Shown: piece after piece, positions 1-14,355 of the stretch
How positions within the stretch are numbered: position 1 is the first letter of the stretch
Layout of the letters: every line of letters starts with the position of its first letter
Assembly: GCF_964204645.1 (NCBI RefSeq)
Contig: NC_134026.1
Coordinates: forward strand, 1,550,001-1,614,000
Source of the DNA: Tubulanus polymorphus
Lineage: Eukaryota; Nemertea; Palaeonemertea; Tubulaniformes; Tubulanidae
DNA length: 64,000 nucleotides
Reading direction: 5' to 3'
Program-made: the position numbers and the translations under genes
Notes under the pieces: model-generated
Databases searched by the model: none
Told to the model about the DNA's origin: nothing
The model's input: only the letters and a program-made list of their open reading frames with translations

Positions 1-1451
1 TTACTCATAAACCGTACCTTTAAATAAGAATGAATTAATCCTTCGTTAATATAAAATTTCTTGCCAATTCATTGTCTTATGTCACTGAAGAGAATATATA
101 CTGCAAGCAGCACAAACGCACACGCGCTGTTGCAGGAAGCTACTTACAGCTCCAATCAATAACGCATCATCAGCAACACATACAGCGACTCGCTTCAGGT
201 TTTACTGTGTACTCACAGCAATCACATATCCTTATTCACTTCTATTTATCCGCAATTTTAAATTGTTCCGTCCATATTGGTGAGAGTGGAGAGATCTCCT
301 GAAGAGGAACCTAGACGCGCACAGCTGTTCAACCTGTACTTACATGTTCACAGAACATCAGCTTGTATTATGAGTCGGCGTATAGGCTACCGGTACTGGA
401 GGTTTCCATGGCAGCGTACTGGTGTCCTCCGAGCTAACATCTGGAGCAATATGTAATTGCTTTTTATAAAAAAGTCCAATTTTTTTAAACGTTGGACTTG
501 TTATACAATTACCAAACCACCTGCCATGCAGATTTAATCAAATTGTGACAAGAATTCAAATAATCATTTGTTGGATTTGCCTGGAAAAACGTAAATGCAT
601 TTAGCCTAAATAGTTTCAATTTAAATTTTTTCTCGGTTTTTTGTTTTCTCATGGATCGTAGCAAGTGGGTTCGCCCAACAATCCAATGTGAATCTGCAGG
701 ATATAAATGCCCCGCGTTAAAGCTCAATTAGGAGAAGATTAATTAATTATTCATTCAAAGCTGATTTCAGGGAAAGCATTTTGGAATCAATATAGTTAGT
801 ATTTCAAAATTAGTCAGTGTCGCAAAAAATATGGATTCGAACCCATTTCATCATTTGATCTCCATCGTAGCGTGTCGATTGCCGCGCATATCTCTTAGCC
901 AATCAGACACGAGTCTTTTGACCGCGAAATAACTTCCAACCAATCAGAGAGCAGACTTGTGCGGTGAATGAGAATCTATCAATTCTACCGCGCGCGACAT
1001 GACATATGTGGAGCAACCAGGAAGTGTACTTAATTCAAAAATTCTGGACTAAGATTTTCTACGTTCTAATCTAATTTTTAGGGCTTTAAAATCAGTTTTT
1101 GAGTTAAAGTTGAAAAGGTAGATATATTTTACTGTATTCAATGTATATTTATCCATACTTACAATCTCCGAGACCTTTATACCGTCCAACTTATCAATCG
1201 AAATAACCAACTTCATCATCCATGATCCTCTTTTTTACCATTACCAAGAAACTTTAAGTTTAAGGTAGACACGTAATGTCTGGATGTACCGGTACCACAA
1301 GTTGGTTATACTACGATCGTAGAGTGACGGAGATCTCTGTGGAGGCAACCTCTGCCAGGGCTGGGTTAAACGATCCTCCAACCAATGGCCAATCAATTAA
1401 ATTAAATTCCTTTCAATCAGAATAACCCCATATTTGCTGGCTGCTTTTCAG
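1..1451. promoter_or_regulatory. Region upstream of geminin
   Basis: No coding exon is recognisable here. The coding part of geminin begins in an exon whose acceptor ends at 1451, so at least one noncoding first exon should lie upstream. Two CCAATCAG boxes lie at 899-906 and 940-947, 41 bp apart. CCGCGAAA, one base off an E2F half-site, lies between them at 922-929, and a TTCAAA (CHR-like when read on the other strand) lies at 1034-1039. This combination suits a cell-cycle promoter. The transcription start and first splice donor were not located. Bases 1-830 show nothing I can identify. Confidence 0.35.
835..912 (-). repeat. tRNA-derived SINE-like fragment
   Basis: On the minus strand a B-box match GGTTCGAATCC sits near 838-848. 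Roughly 50 nt upstream of it a TGGCTAAGAG stretch resembles an A box. The spacing fits a tRNA-related SINE head. No clear tail or target-site duplication was seen, and the fragment overlaps the CCAAT-rich region, so the call is weak. Confidence 0.3.
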
Positions 1452-1470
1452 AAACTAGCTCATCAGAGCC

Positions 1471-3167
1471 ATGAATTCTGCTATGCTCACCAGTAAACAA
1501 ACAGCTTCAAGTGGACAGGAAGGTACACCAAAATCAATGATTCTACCTAAGAAAGAGCAGGTTAGTTTCTGTACGGTCTGTGTCAATAACTTGGGAAGTA
1601 GGATTCAGGATTGATTGTCTTCAAAAATTGAAGGCTGAAGCCATGTTTTGGTTTCACTTTTCTCTCATTAGGCCTTGCTAATTTGTTTAGCTCGGTTGGT
1701 TTTGGTTTCACCTGTGATTCTCCATCACAAAAATCTTTCAGGTTTCTTCGATCATTTCTGGTTTTGTGTTTGTCAATGAAATGCCGAAGACTGAGGTATA
1801 TCAGTTATTTGAAGAATCGATGAATTTTATCATCTTTTTCAGTCACTCACTGTTGGTAAAAACAGAAAAACATTGCAGACTATTCAACCAACAGCAACAC
1901 GATCCGAATCGGCCCATAAACCACACGTAAGAATTAAATATCAACGACGTTTCTGAAATGTTTATTCTAATCTATGAATTTTGATACTTTTGCTAACAGT
2001 GTACAAACAATTCTGAGCTATATTAGCTTTCGTGAGACCTGGTCTTGACCGTCATTTACTTGATGTTGTTTATGGCTTGCAGGTTAAACTGAATATCAAT
2101 CCTCTCACGCCTAAACGTGTCAATGTTTATCAAGATCCGAAGAAAAAAGCGAAACAACAGGAATCACAACAAGATGCTGATTTAGCAGAAGCCCATGAAC
2201 TGATGGTCCAAGGTGAGTACTACTTGTTTTCTCAATCAATTCGATACCAACTTCCTTTGTTCTAAATTACACGACCTTAACTCGACAATAAGTCGTCATC
2301 AAATAAGTTGTCACATTACTGAAATAGCTCGGGTATATATTGAAGAGGATATTTGCAATGAATAATTCACCACGTAATCAAAATTTCAATTTCACAGAAA
2401 CGATACCTGAAACATATTGGAAGGAAATAGCCGAACAAAGACGGGCTGCATTGGCTGAAGCTTTACAAGAGAATGAAAAGGTAATTAATCATGTGTGATA
2501 TAAGTCGTGATTACGCAAGCATTTTTGGGTCTTTGCTCGTTTGACATGAGCCAAATGTTAACACAGGGTCAGTAAAATTATTGCGTCTGAATGCTTATTG
2601 GTCCTGGAAGTGACTCACCTCGCTTGCCACAGCATCATTTTGATAAAATTTTAGTGTGGAGTTTATGGTTTAAGTGTGAACACGCTCTATTTAGATAGAG
2701 GCCAAATTTTGCTCGGTCCGGGCGAGTTTGACCCGGGCCAAATCGTTAGCGTGTGATTGCGACTATTGAAAAATCTAAATCAAACTGAAATTCAGTAGAA
2801 TGCGCTTTAGATAATGAATATCATTACAATTTCATCACTGATCATCATTTTACTATAAACCCTTATTTCGTTATTGTTTTTTGCAGTTGCACAAGTCGAT
2901 TGAAAAACTCGAAATAGAAAACTCTGAATTGAAAGAAATGGCCGACCAGGCCGAGTATTACGCCGGAATCATAAAGGTACTTGCTGAGAATGGCTTTTAT
3001 CGTGCGGTAATGATGTAAATGATTCTCTATACTCCTTATTTCAAAACATTTTTCAGACATTATTAGAAGAACAGAATGATTCGGGACTCGGTTCTGATCT
3101 TCACGTCACTCAGGAAGAGATTGAAAACGCACCTGATAACGATTCCAAGGAAGAATCAGATGATTAA
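1471..3167 (+). CDS. GMNN: Geminin, DNA replication licensing inhibitor (6 coding exons)
   Basis: Coding exons: 1471-1560, 1843-1926, 2083-2212, 2398-2480, 2887-2976, 3057-3167, giving 195 aa in frame throughout. Geminin binds CDT1 through its central region and coiled coil and blocks MCM loading in S/G2 nuclei. The best evidence is the block PETYWKEIAEQRRAALAEAL followed by QENEKLHKSIEKLEIENSEL and an AEYYAGIIKTLLEE stretch, which matches the family's CDT1-binding segment and dimeric coiled coil (about residues 105-165). NINPLTPKRVNVYQ upstream resembles the conserved N-terminal patch. The acidic tail DNDSKEESDD is typical. Length is close to the vertebrate protein (about 209 aa). The start codon lies 20 nt into its exon and is the first ATG. 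An obvious RxxLxxxxN destruction box was not found in the N-terminal part. Lack of a phosphatase or homeobox region argues against Idas/GEMC1. Confidence 0.93.
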
Positions 3168-3416
3168 CGATAACTCTTCACTTTCTGATATTAACCGTAT
3201 AGTTGTGATATAAGTGCATTATTATGGCTGAAAAACTCTGTAGTCTCTGCAATTTTCAGTATTTCTGTATTCTCAAATTCGATGAGTGATTTGTTTTGAA
3301 ATAATTGGTATCAGTCAATATGATTGAACTGGTTTGCATTTATTTTTTTGTGTGGGCAATGTCTGGTTTTGTATACTTTTTCTAAAATTGTGGTGTGAAT
3401 GTATTTTTAAGGATTT

Positions 3417-3422
3417 AATAAA
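3417..3422 (+). terminator. Geminin poly(A) signal
   Basis: A canonical AATAAA lies 250 nt after the geminin stop codon and is followed by a T-rich stretch around 3440. It is the first such hexamer after the gene and a plausible 3' end. Confidence 0.6.
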
Positions 3423-4257
3423 AAGTGATCATTATCTTCATTGTTTTTTTGGTATCGGTTTACTTTAATACGGATTCGATATAACATGCAGGAGGATGAT
3501 GTTTTATTCATGGAAAAATAATTTTGATGGAATGAATGGTGGTCAGATAGACTTTTGAAAGAGGACTAGAAAGCAGGAGGCAGGGGGATTTTCACGATCA
3601 TGTTAGTGCAAAACGAGGCTGAAACAATCGTCTAGTGATCACAGAAAGACATCTCGAACGGGTTGAATAGGACAAAAGACAATAGATAAGACATTAATTA
3701 AACTACTTTCCATTTTTTAATTCTAATTTCTACAGAACTGCAGCGTATAAAACAGTTAGAATATTTTACTAAACATCATACATTTTATAATCAACTGTAG
3801 ATCGTACTTTAATGTCATTTCTACTGATGACAACTACGTTTCATATATACATAACTTCCTGTGTTTGATCTAATTGTAAAGATGATATTAAACGATGACA
3901 TTTTGAGGTTGCTTTCAGTCAAAGGGTAGATTAACAACGTCAACGGAGGCAAGCAATCGATTGCAAGCGCTTTTTCCTCTTAATAGCCGATCATTGTTGA
4001 CATGCTGAAGATGTGATTATGAAAAAAATGAACCATGAATGTAAATAGTCCCAGTGAGAAAAAAATGCTAAATCTACAAAACCTAATGACGAGCGTAAAA
4101 AAAATTAGACAGGACAGTTGACTATGCCAGTGTTTTTGTTATACGAGTCCCGATTCTTTTTGATTTTCATTTGTTCCTATATTTAATCTGTTCAATGTCA
4201 CGTTGAGGTAGTGAGGGCTACGCTATCTTAGCATCCATTTGATGATTTTAGTTCTCA
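3423..4257. other. Tail-to-tail spacer, geminin/peroxidasin
   Basis: No coding exon is seen. On the minus strand an AATAAA (plus-strand TTTATT at 3503-3508) could end the peroxidasin transcript, which would give it a 3' UTR of about 750 nt and leave the two 3' ends about 80 bp apart. This assignment is inference. Confidence 0.35.
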
Positions 4258-7200
4258 TTACTGGCATATAGGACAACATTGTCCTGGTACTTTCTTCGGA
4301 TCGGTACATGGAGCTTTGGAACAAATTTCAGTGATACAAGCAGCTCTCCCTCTCTGAAAATAAATCGACACATACCGGTATATTAAACCAGTTCACATTG
4401 ATATCAATTTTGTTTGCGGATAACAAGAACATATATACCTTGCATTTACATCGTTTACAGTTGCCTTCAGTCCATTGTGATTTGTGGCGACGGGTTCTGC
4501 CTTCTGAGTCGATACATTCCGTGTTCATATGACGCTGCATCAATCGTACCTGAAAAAATCCACCATTTAATGAACAATCATTCAACTATCGAATCATATT
4601 CAGGAAAATAATATGAAACATCACGAACCTTCTTTCTTAAATCATGAACCATAGCTTCAAGAGATTCAACAACGTCTTCCATTTGATCCATTCGTTTCTG
4701 CGAAATTTCGGTATTATGATGATGACCATGGCGATGAGATTTCTGATGATTTTCATCTACTACCGGAGTTTGTTGTGGTCCATCATTTACTGGTTTCTGA
4801 TGAGGAAAACTGAATTCGGAAGAAAGTCGATTTCTCGATATCAGTAAAGAATTGAAATGACCAGACCTTTGACAATCTGAAATAAAAGTTAAAATGAAAA
4901 TAAATCATACATTCATTGTTAACTACCAGTTATCCCGGTGCGATTACTCAGTGCCACATACCATGGCAGCATTCGGACCAAACTTTGAGATCGATTTGCG
5001 GAACTTCTCGACAAGAAATGAATTCACTTGGATCTTGTAGACGGAAGATATCTTTCGGAATACGCTGAATTGTGCCATCGTGATTATTACAAAATACCGA
5101 TGATACGGTCACTTGTTTGATTTCGGCTAATTGCGTTGCGGTGAACTGGTCTGGACTTTCATACCAAAACCTGTGAATAAGAACATGAACATCTTTTTTA
5201 TTCATCCATGAAAGTATCGAATAAGTGTCCAATATTATACAACGTCTATAGTTTACCTGTCACCATCTCTGATATTTCTGAATTGATCTACGATTATGCA
5301 CATGAAAGTCGGGCCAATTTTAGCACCGGGTACAACATCTTCGTTCATACCACCGACAAATAAATCGATGTTACTCGGGTGGCCGTAAACTTCTTCTAGT
5401 TTCCTTCTTATATCGTTACTTTTGATTTCATTTCTCAAGTCGTCAAATGTCCGAGCGTAAGTGAGGTTGCACAGTCGGCGAAAGTCGTTATAGTTCGGTA
5501 ATCCGTGATCGCGACCTCGCTGTATATTGAGAGCAGCTAAATCTAATGCAACTGTATGCGCCAGTTTGAACAACTTTTCCGTTAATTCTGTATTCATTAC
5601 GTGTCCGGGTTCGATAGCTTTTGCACCCCTAGCGTACAATCCACGTAAAATAGGATCGACGCCACCTTCTTCTACGAGTCGGTAAGGTGCGAAGAAAGCT
5701 TTATGGAGAGGCAAATTTCCTTGCGAAGTCGTTTCGTAATTCTCATTTAACCGGAATATGATAGGACTGATTAAACCGTGGCCAAATCTAAACGCTCCCG
5801 TCGCAAACGAATTGATAATTGACGGACGAACGTTGGGATTATAGCCTGAATATTTTCCCAATTTTCTCATTCCTTTCGGACCTAATATATTCGGCAGCCA
5901 ATGATTATAGCTTATATGTTGCATCGTAGCACCGACGATTTTGCGAGCTTCATGATAGACCATATCGCCGTCCCAATGAGGATTTATATCCGATAGATTT
6001 GCGGCTATACGATTATGTTCTCGCATCCACAATGTATGCATAGATAATAAGCCAAGTTGCTCATTAGCTCTGTGATCTCCGGCTATAAAACACGGGATAT
6101 GAGCTCTGTTCGGATCGATTTGACAATCCACCGGTGCATCGATATTGTACGGAAGGAAACTTTTGCCGTTTTGTAACGTTATACCGACTTTCAGCCTGCC
6201 CCGATTTCCCACCAAATCTCGTAGATTATCCCCTTCTTCCTGGGAACTACCGTAGATATTCGACGCATCGATGAACGATGTTATTTGATTTATCTGTTCT
6301 CGATGAACGACTCGATTGTAGAATACAGAAGTCGTACCGGAGCCGCACATGGCGCTCGAGCGAGTGAAACCGATGCATCGGTGTCGTCTGATTCTCGGGT
6401 CGTTTTCGGGAATTTTAATCGGAAAACACGGAGCGTGATTGTTGCAGGTTTCATTACAATGTCGTCCATCACTGAACCGAGCATTGCTCAGTGCCTGGGG
6501 AGTAAACACGATATCATGATCTAGAAATTGTCCCCATTGCATCAGCATATGCGTGAATCGGTTATCAGATGATATTTTATGGGAAGACATGATCTCCAAA
6601 GAGACGAGACGAGCGCTGGGTTTGCGGTAACCAAAATGCCGTCGATTTGGATCCCATCCTGAAATGATTGTAGATAATTGTGAAGTGAACGTTTTTGTTC
6701 GTGTGATTTTTGGGTGAACGAATTTAAAGAATTAAAACGAATTGTGTCTCTATTTCGGCCTTACCTACTGGAGTACTTATGCCATTTTCGTATGCTGGAT
6801 TCAGTAGACGAGTCATTGGAGTGAGGGACGCTCCCCACATCGGTTCACGAAGATTGTTACACGTTCCGTCGAGTGTACGATATTTCTTATGGAAGCACAT
6901 GTTGGAGCAGTCAATGGGTGTTCGGTGGGCCTCACAGCCCGATAAGTTAGCGATGATTCCGATTTGTGAAGGAGAAAGAATCTGATCGATGGGAATGCCT
7001 GCATCTGAAAGATCATTTTAGACAAACTCGTATTATCAACTACGGAAAGTAATTGCTTAAACTTTGCTTTTTTCTTAAAACACGGCCCGATTTACCTGTA
7101 TGAGTCGTATTGAAGCGATCACCTCTACCGACTTGTCTTAGAATATTTTCCAATGATTGCTCAAATATTTCGGTGGCTCTCGTTAAAGCTAATGCACTGT

Positions 7201-10200
7201 TAGACGGTAATCGAAACAACGTCAGTAGATCACCGGGCGATCTTGTACGTTTGTTGTTTAGAAGTTCTGCTATTGTTTTATTTATGGCAGTATTAACTTC
7301 ATGTCGGGCATTTTCGACCGTTATATTTAGATATCGATTACCGAGTAGGTGAGCAGATCGTTCTGAAAGCGAAACAACTTTAAAGACACTCGCGAACATA
7401 GATAGCATGGATTATTCATAAACGGAGATGCAACTTACTACTGACTGTTATTGTAGCTGTAGTCTGAATTGTACTGACATCGTTAGTTACAATACAATGA
7501 TATATTCCTTCATCTGATTCAGTTATATTGTAAATCACTAATGAAAGAATACTTAATGCATATTTCACCGATGACCTGAGTTGCCGTCCATTTTTGGTCC
7601 AATAAATATTCGGCCTCGGATCACCAGTAGCACTACATGGCAATTCAACATTCGAGTACAAAGCAACATTTGCATCTTCCGGCGATGTTATGAAGGAAGG
7701 TGGAACTGAAAGAAAATAACGCCGAGAACAAACGTTTAGATCCCAACACCTTGCATCGTATGAAGAGCAACAAGTCATAAATTCCCAAGAACCCCTTATT
7801 CCGGACATAGTTCCTGATTAATTAGCTTTCTGTATGTACCAGCTACTTACTTTTAGGTCGCACGATAAGTTCGGCAGTGGCTCGTTGTTCTCCAGCCGAA
7901 TTTCTGGCAATGCATTCATAAATGCCTTGATCTGGTACACGACTGTAATCAATCGTTAGAACAGAACCATCTTCTATATTCACAACCTCGTGTCTACTGG
8001 TAACAGGTAACACCACGCCTGTAAAATAGCATTACAAAGGATTTACACAGCTTTAAGAAGGGTAGTACAAGGAACGACTTTTGGATGATTCGAAAAGGTA
8101 CCTCCTTTAACCCACTTAATAGTAGGATACGGATAGCCATGTGCCCGACATGTAAATGATGCGGTTTCGGCCTCTATTACTGTGTAATCTCTTGGAGCTT
8201 CTACGATTATTGGTGAAACTGCAAAAACAAAATAAGCCACGCTTCAGCTGATGTAATTTCAGTTCGCTCAAAAACTGGAGAAAGATCGACGTCTCTTGAG
8301 TCTTGTATGTTTTTAATTCGCTCATTAATTGTACCTTGTATTTTCAGCTCAACTGCCGCAACATCTGATCCAAAATTATTGGTTGCCACGCATTCATACG
8401 TCCCTTCATCGCTGAACTGGAGATCAATTATGAATAAAGCACCTTTTGCTAGGATGGTATATCGTGGGTTATTAGGTAGTGGCAGACCTTGCTTCCTCCA
8501 TGATATTAATGGTGCAGGAGATCCCCGCGCTTCACAGTCCATCTTGATCGATTCTCCTTGTTCTACGTTGATATTAGTCGGGCGGACCGTCAAAGATGGA
8601 CGGCCAAATGCTGAATATAGAAAAAGAAATCATATTCATGTACGCTTGCATATAGACCATCGATGTTCTAGAAAATAGGATATGTAAGCTGTAGCCAGAA
8701 ACAGTCATGTTTAGCCTAAGATGTCAAAAACTGTAACAATCAGAGGGACATTATACAGTGGAACCTCGTTAAAACGAGCATATTTTATGGCCCCGTTCCA
8801 CTGTACTACCTTACCTGTTGTTGTTATCCCTTTTATCGTCTCTCACTAAAAGGTACTTACTTTCAGGAGAATCATTAATGCTCTCGTTGGACTCATCACT
8901 GGGTTCATCTGTTACTTCGACTAATTCTTTCTGTTCTACTGCATTGTGCTCAGTCTGTTTTTCTTCGGGAGATTTTTTCTCAGAAACTAGCGGTAAACTG
9001 AGGACGCCATGTCCATCGATGTTGATGGTATTTTCGTTGTTTTGGTTGGTTCTGTAACGTAGAACGGCGGCTGTACTGACTGTTTCACCGATATCGTTCT
9101 TCGCCATGCATTCATAGGAGCCTTTATCATTATCATCCACATCGGTGATCACAAGTGTACCGTCATCCATCATACTAAACCGCTGATCATTCGACAATTT
9201 TATCTTTTTGCTGAAGAGAAAAATGTATTCCTTTTCCATTAATGATCAGATACAATGTTTAAACGAAATAATTACGCATCATTTTAATCATTTACCCATC
9301 GTGAAACCATGATATTTCTGGTTCAGGGCTACCGTCCGCGCTACAATGGAAGTATACCGTATTTCCAAACTTTACTTGTACATCGTTCGGTTGCTTTGTC
9401 AGGTGAGGTTTAACTGAAATCAATGTTCGTTATCATTTCACGTATTCAGTAACCATTTTTTTCTTTAGGTTTTCTCTGTTGGTTTTTACTTAGAAGGTAG
9501 AGATAGTGTTCTAGAGTATGAACTTGGATCCGTTTCACCAGCGATGAGAATATAAAATCCTCGTCAGTCCAGTTCTGCTAGCTGCTGGTGATGATATTTT
9601 CGGATAGCTGTATATAGTATAAGGTACCTGAGTGTACGTACTGCAATGCATTTCTGCCATGTCAATATCCTGTATGGACTTTCCTTGAAGATCATTCGGA
9701 GACTCACAAACTGCACCTTCGGCATCTCTTTCACCCATCATCTTTTTCTTTTTCATCAATTCGGTCAACCAGACTATACCACAATCGCATACGAGGGCAT
9801 TAGAGTCTAAACGCCTAAATGTTTATTGACGAGTAAATAGTAAAAAAGTAGGTGTAAATATACGAATCGCAAGTCTTTGGACAGGCAAATACTGCGCTTC
9901 ATGTAATTATGCGCCAAGAATAACATAACTATTAGTACAGCAAATGTACCACAGGTCTTCCACATTAACAGTTATACCAATCTGTTAAACCTTTATTATT
10001 TCGACTTAATTCTTTATTTCGAAGCAGGAAGAAAGTTATGAAATTGCGCAGCGCCTGGTATTCTATACCCGTGTGACCATATTTTAAACATCTCACTCAT
10101 TTTTCATCACGGTATCGCGTTATCTACGTTGAAAATATGTTAAGTAAATTCTACGCGGATATTTTCGGTGAACTAAAATGTGGTGGGTGCGTGAACGAAC

Positions 10201-13200
10201 ACTTACAATCTTCGTAAAGACGGCAGATTGGCAAATACCCCACGAGACAACTTCTTCAGATTGTTATTGTGTAAAAATCTGAAACAACAAAAACATCTTT
10301 TAAAACTGACACCGAGTGAACGAAGAGCAGTATCTATGGAATCTACGAGAATTTTCTTCTTTTTTTGTATTAAAATCGTAGTTGGACCTGTTTTACTTTG
10401 GCACACCGCATATACCGAGGAGATTTTTGTAATTAATGATTAATAGCATTGTAAACGTTGGTATCAAAAAACTGATAAAGCTCATTTTGTGGATCAATGG
10501 CCGCGTTATGCAACGTATAATAACTACCGTAAAGCTGTATTTATGTCAGCACTTCACACTGAGTACTTCTTTTAACGCCAATTATTGATAGGAAGAGGGG
10601 ATATATATGCATATGGTGAAAAATGTTAGACTACTATTACACCAAGTCAAAACAGCACTTGTACGCAATTAGGCTTATATAATAAATGGAGATGTATCGG
10701 GTTTCTATCCGTGCCAAACATTTCCTGCACGGAATAACAAAATGCCTGCTACCGTTCGATGTTTACAAAAAGCATACCATTGCATAAAGCATGGAGAAAA
10801 AAGTGCATCATGGAAAATTGAAGCTGGCTTAATTGCAGATTTCGTTTTATATATAATACCGGCGCAATCATTGTCGTTTATGCATAGAAGTTACGAAATA
10901 CTTACAGTTTTTGGAGATTTGATAACCCTGAGAATGTTTTTGGCTGCAACTCCATTATGTTATTGAAATGTAAATACCTAAAAAAAACCACAATCAATAT
11001 ATGAGTACTGCAAAATATTTGCACTGAAAAGCCACGTAGCTATCAAAAGCTTACTTGTATCAAAAACCATGTTTTTTCACAGAGTATAGAACTGTATATA
11101 TACCGAGGCAAGATGTTTATTCTGGACAGCAGACAATACGGATATATAACTCTACTTGCCAACAAATAATCCAAAGTGGTTAAGCAAAAATATTTACGAA
11201 ACCACCAGTTTAAATAAAGAACCCATCCATTCAGTTTCCAAACGTTGATTAAAAATACCGCGGGTGGTTTATACAGAAAATAATACGCTACCCTTCATTT
11301 GTTTTTATAATATTACTTGAAAGAAGTTGCTTCTCACAGGTATCTCTACCTTCACTGAGAATGAAAGGGCTTTGTAAACATTTATCATTCAATAAACTGT
11401 AAACTGTACGAGGCGCCTCTTGAAGCACTTTCATATTTGATTCATTCATCAGCACTTCATTTTATCTAATTATTTCACGTACTTTGAAGCGTGAATGTAT
11501 GAAATAGACCCAACGATAAGTACATTCTTTTTGCTTTTCAAATGAATGGAATGTACATTATTTCGAATCCAAAGCTCTCCGACGCATCCTGCTTCAAATA
11601 TCTCATTTGCGGTATGCGCTATTATTCTGGCATTCTTTCCCCGACGTTTCCTAATTGAAAGCGAGCAAATTGTTCTTTGACCAACCACTCTTTCAATCGG
11701 TAACGATTTCCACAAAAACAGGAAATGCGTTTTACAGAACTGTGGATAACTACCGTAGAGCGACTCGTAAACTGCCAAACCATTAAATGATTCATGTCTT
11801 TTAAACAATGCTATGGGATTTGATATAATCCAGATTTTATTCAAATATAAACTCGTTTGGATTCAAAAGTCAGACATTCAGACATTTCCATCGTTGCAAC
11901 AATAATATGAGCACTGGCAACATAAAAAAATTTCTCCATGGCACAAACCGGTAACAGATCTGCACTTGGCCCAGAACGCATGATCCGACGTGAATATTAC
12001 TTTTTATAGAATCACTCTATAAAAAAGAAGAATTTTCTGAACAAAAGCACCGCCGTTTCGTATATGCCAGACATTTTACATAAATCTATAAGTTCTATTC
12101 ATGTCGTTTTTGATATCTGACTGGGGTGAATAGCACTGGATTTCTCGTCTTTCATTGTCATCGTTTGTCATTTTTCTCGGGGTGAATTCATGCAAAATTA
12201 TGACACCGCATTTAGGTTAAATATCACTGGCGAAAAAATTCGCATTTAGCGACGACAATTAATGGACAATTTGAACTGATTTTGCAGAGATTCCGAATTA
12301 TATATGATTTTCGTTATCTCTGTGCATTTGAGTACTGTTTATTTAGCATGTAGCGGTCACGATTAACCAGCAATCAGTATAATAACCAGAATTATGATCC
12401 CGATGTAGCACATGTGGGTATAAAATATGCGTAAAAATGACCGTTTTATGAGGAATATATTCGAAATATATTTACTTACAATTCCATTAAATTTGTTAGC
12501 TCGCGGAAGGAGTTTTCTTCTATATGGTGGATCTGATTTTTGTATATGTATCTGGTAATGGGAAAAAAACAATATAAACATACAAATAAAATATTTAGAC
12601 TATAGGTTTTTTTATTTATGTTCCGTGCCATCACCCCTCGCACGCAGACAAAGCTCCCGTAATAACCACACAACGACTAATGGTACTTGAAAAGAAAGCG
12701 GAAATGATGAATTCTGTGTCAGAATATCTGGTTCGTGGGAGTCATATCTATGATAGATGAAAGCATGGACTCTTGAGTCCACGATGAAAGTGATAGAAAA
12801 AAGGAGTAATTCAAAAATGATTGAAGCTAAAATGATCTAAGATTGGAGTGAATGCAAAATGATATCGAATTTTCTTTCCCTTTATTGTTGAATGATGAGC
12901 GTGTTTTATCGCTGGCTCGACTCGTCGACAATGTCTTCTCAACGAGATTTCGACGAACAATTGTTTATACAAAACTGTTTGAAATCGTAATAGATGTCCA
13001 CTTATGTTGAATTACCGAGGATATCTTTTCTTCCAAGTGGGTTTTAATGTATCTGTCAATCAAATATTGAGTGAAAAACAAAGAATAAAAACAGTGACCT
13101 TCGATGACTTCTAGTTCACCTTCTCTAAATGACTCTATTTATATTTAGAGACTTGGTGTTTGATAACGGTTTCAGCTGTCTATTGGTAATTAAACGAAAA

Positions 13201-14355
13201 GATCTCTCTACACGTTAGCTTATCAATATGAAAAGACTTCTGCGAACCTCACAGTTTTACAAATGTTTCTTTGATAGAACCCAATCAGTGCAAAATATCA
13301 GATCGTTACATTAAGTAGTAAAAAATGTACTTACAAATAACGAAGATTTGATAGACCTTGAAACGATTTTTTCTTAATTCTCTTGATGTGGTTGTTGTTG
13401 AGCAACCTATAAAGAATGTCGAATGAATTTGCAGATAAGAATGACTGAAACAAGCTGAATGCCTAAATCCATACAAAAAACCAATCCTGCTTCTCCCCGG
13501 CAGTAAGATGTTTCCCTTGAAATATCGAATATACTTACAAAGTTTTTAGCTTCGAAAGATTTCTAAAAGTGCCGGGATCTACATCTGTTATTCTATTAAA
13601 TCTCAAATCTCTGCAATGAAAAAAAAAACAGTTTTACACAAGTTGTCTGCTATAGAGCCGACCTACTTATCTAAAAAAGCCATGTGTTGCTATGAGCCGC
13701 GGCTCCTATCATAACATATCCGAAGGCACTTTTTGCCGAGGCGGACTAAGTATGTTTTTACGGAAAGAAAAACCCTTGTGCGACTTAAGTTTGAGCCACA
13801 ATATAAACACATTCGAGAAGCTCCAACCGCAGCTTTATTTCTTAATAATCCCGGAAAGTCAAGTAAGATAAATAACGAGAAGAAAATAATGATCTATTCT
13901 TGTTCGCAGAAATTTTCGAGCTTTTTCTATAGAGTACCAAAAGATATATTTCACAACTTGTGATAAAATCAATTCTTATCTTTATCTCTAGCAAATAAAA
14001 GTACAATATCATTACGAATATCCATGTATTCATAAAATAAACAGTTCTTATCTGGGCTCAATTAGCTCATATGTATATTACATATAGAATCGTGTCTTGT
14101 GGAGAAACGTACGAAATATTAATAGGCAATTGATTTATTACGCATTTCTGTTTCATTTGATTTATGGTGTTACAGAAGTTAAAAAGATCTAATTACTTAC
14201 AGTAATGTGGATTCAGCGTCTATAGCTGGAATAGACCTCAATTGTAGAAACATACATCTAACACTTTGTTTGAAACAAAAACATCTATCAGGACACCCAT
14301 CTCCAGAAACTGATACCGCCAGCAACAAAATAAGCAATATATTCCGTGCTGTCAT
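4258..14355 (-). CDS. PXDN: Peroxidasin (LRR, 4 Ig, heme peroxidase, vWC)
   Basis: Exons 5' to 3' on the minus strand: 14201-14355, 13539-13610, 13335-13406, 12480-12551, 10906-10977, 10207-10278, 9642-9814, 9296-9413, 8861-9210, 8335-8610, 8102-8218, 7851-8018, 7439-7705, 7096-7362, 6765-7004, 5257-6658, 4962-5170, 4629-4876, 4439-4549, 4258-4353; 1518 aa. The secreted enzyme forms sulfilimine cross-links in collagen IV using HOBr. Order: signal peptide (1-18), LRRNT, five LRRs each on its own 72-nt exon, LRRCT, four Ig domains (about 230-661), animal heme peroxidase (about 700-1360), a short helical oligomerisation segment, and a C-terminal vWC domain. The peroxidase has QWGQFLDHD (distal Gln, heme-linked Asp, distal His), EARKIVG (heme Glu) and AFRFGH. 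An acidic linker of about 62 aa separates Ig1 from Ig2. The length is close to human PXDN (1479 aa). No break or missing catalytic residue was seen. Confidence 0.96.
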
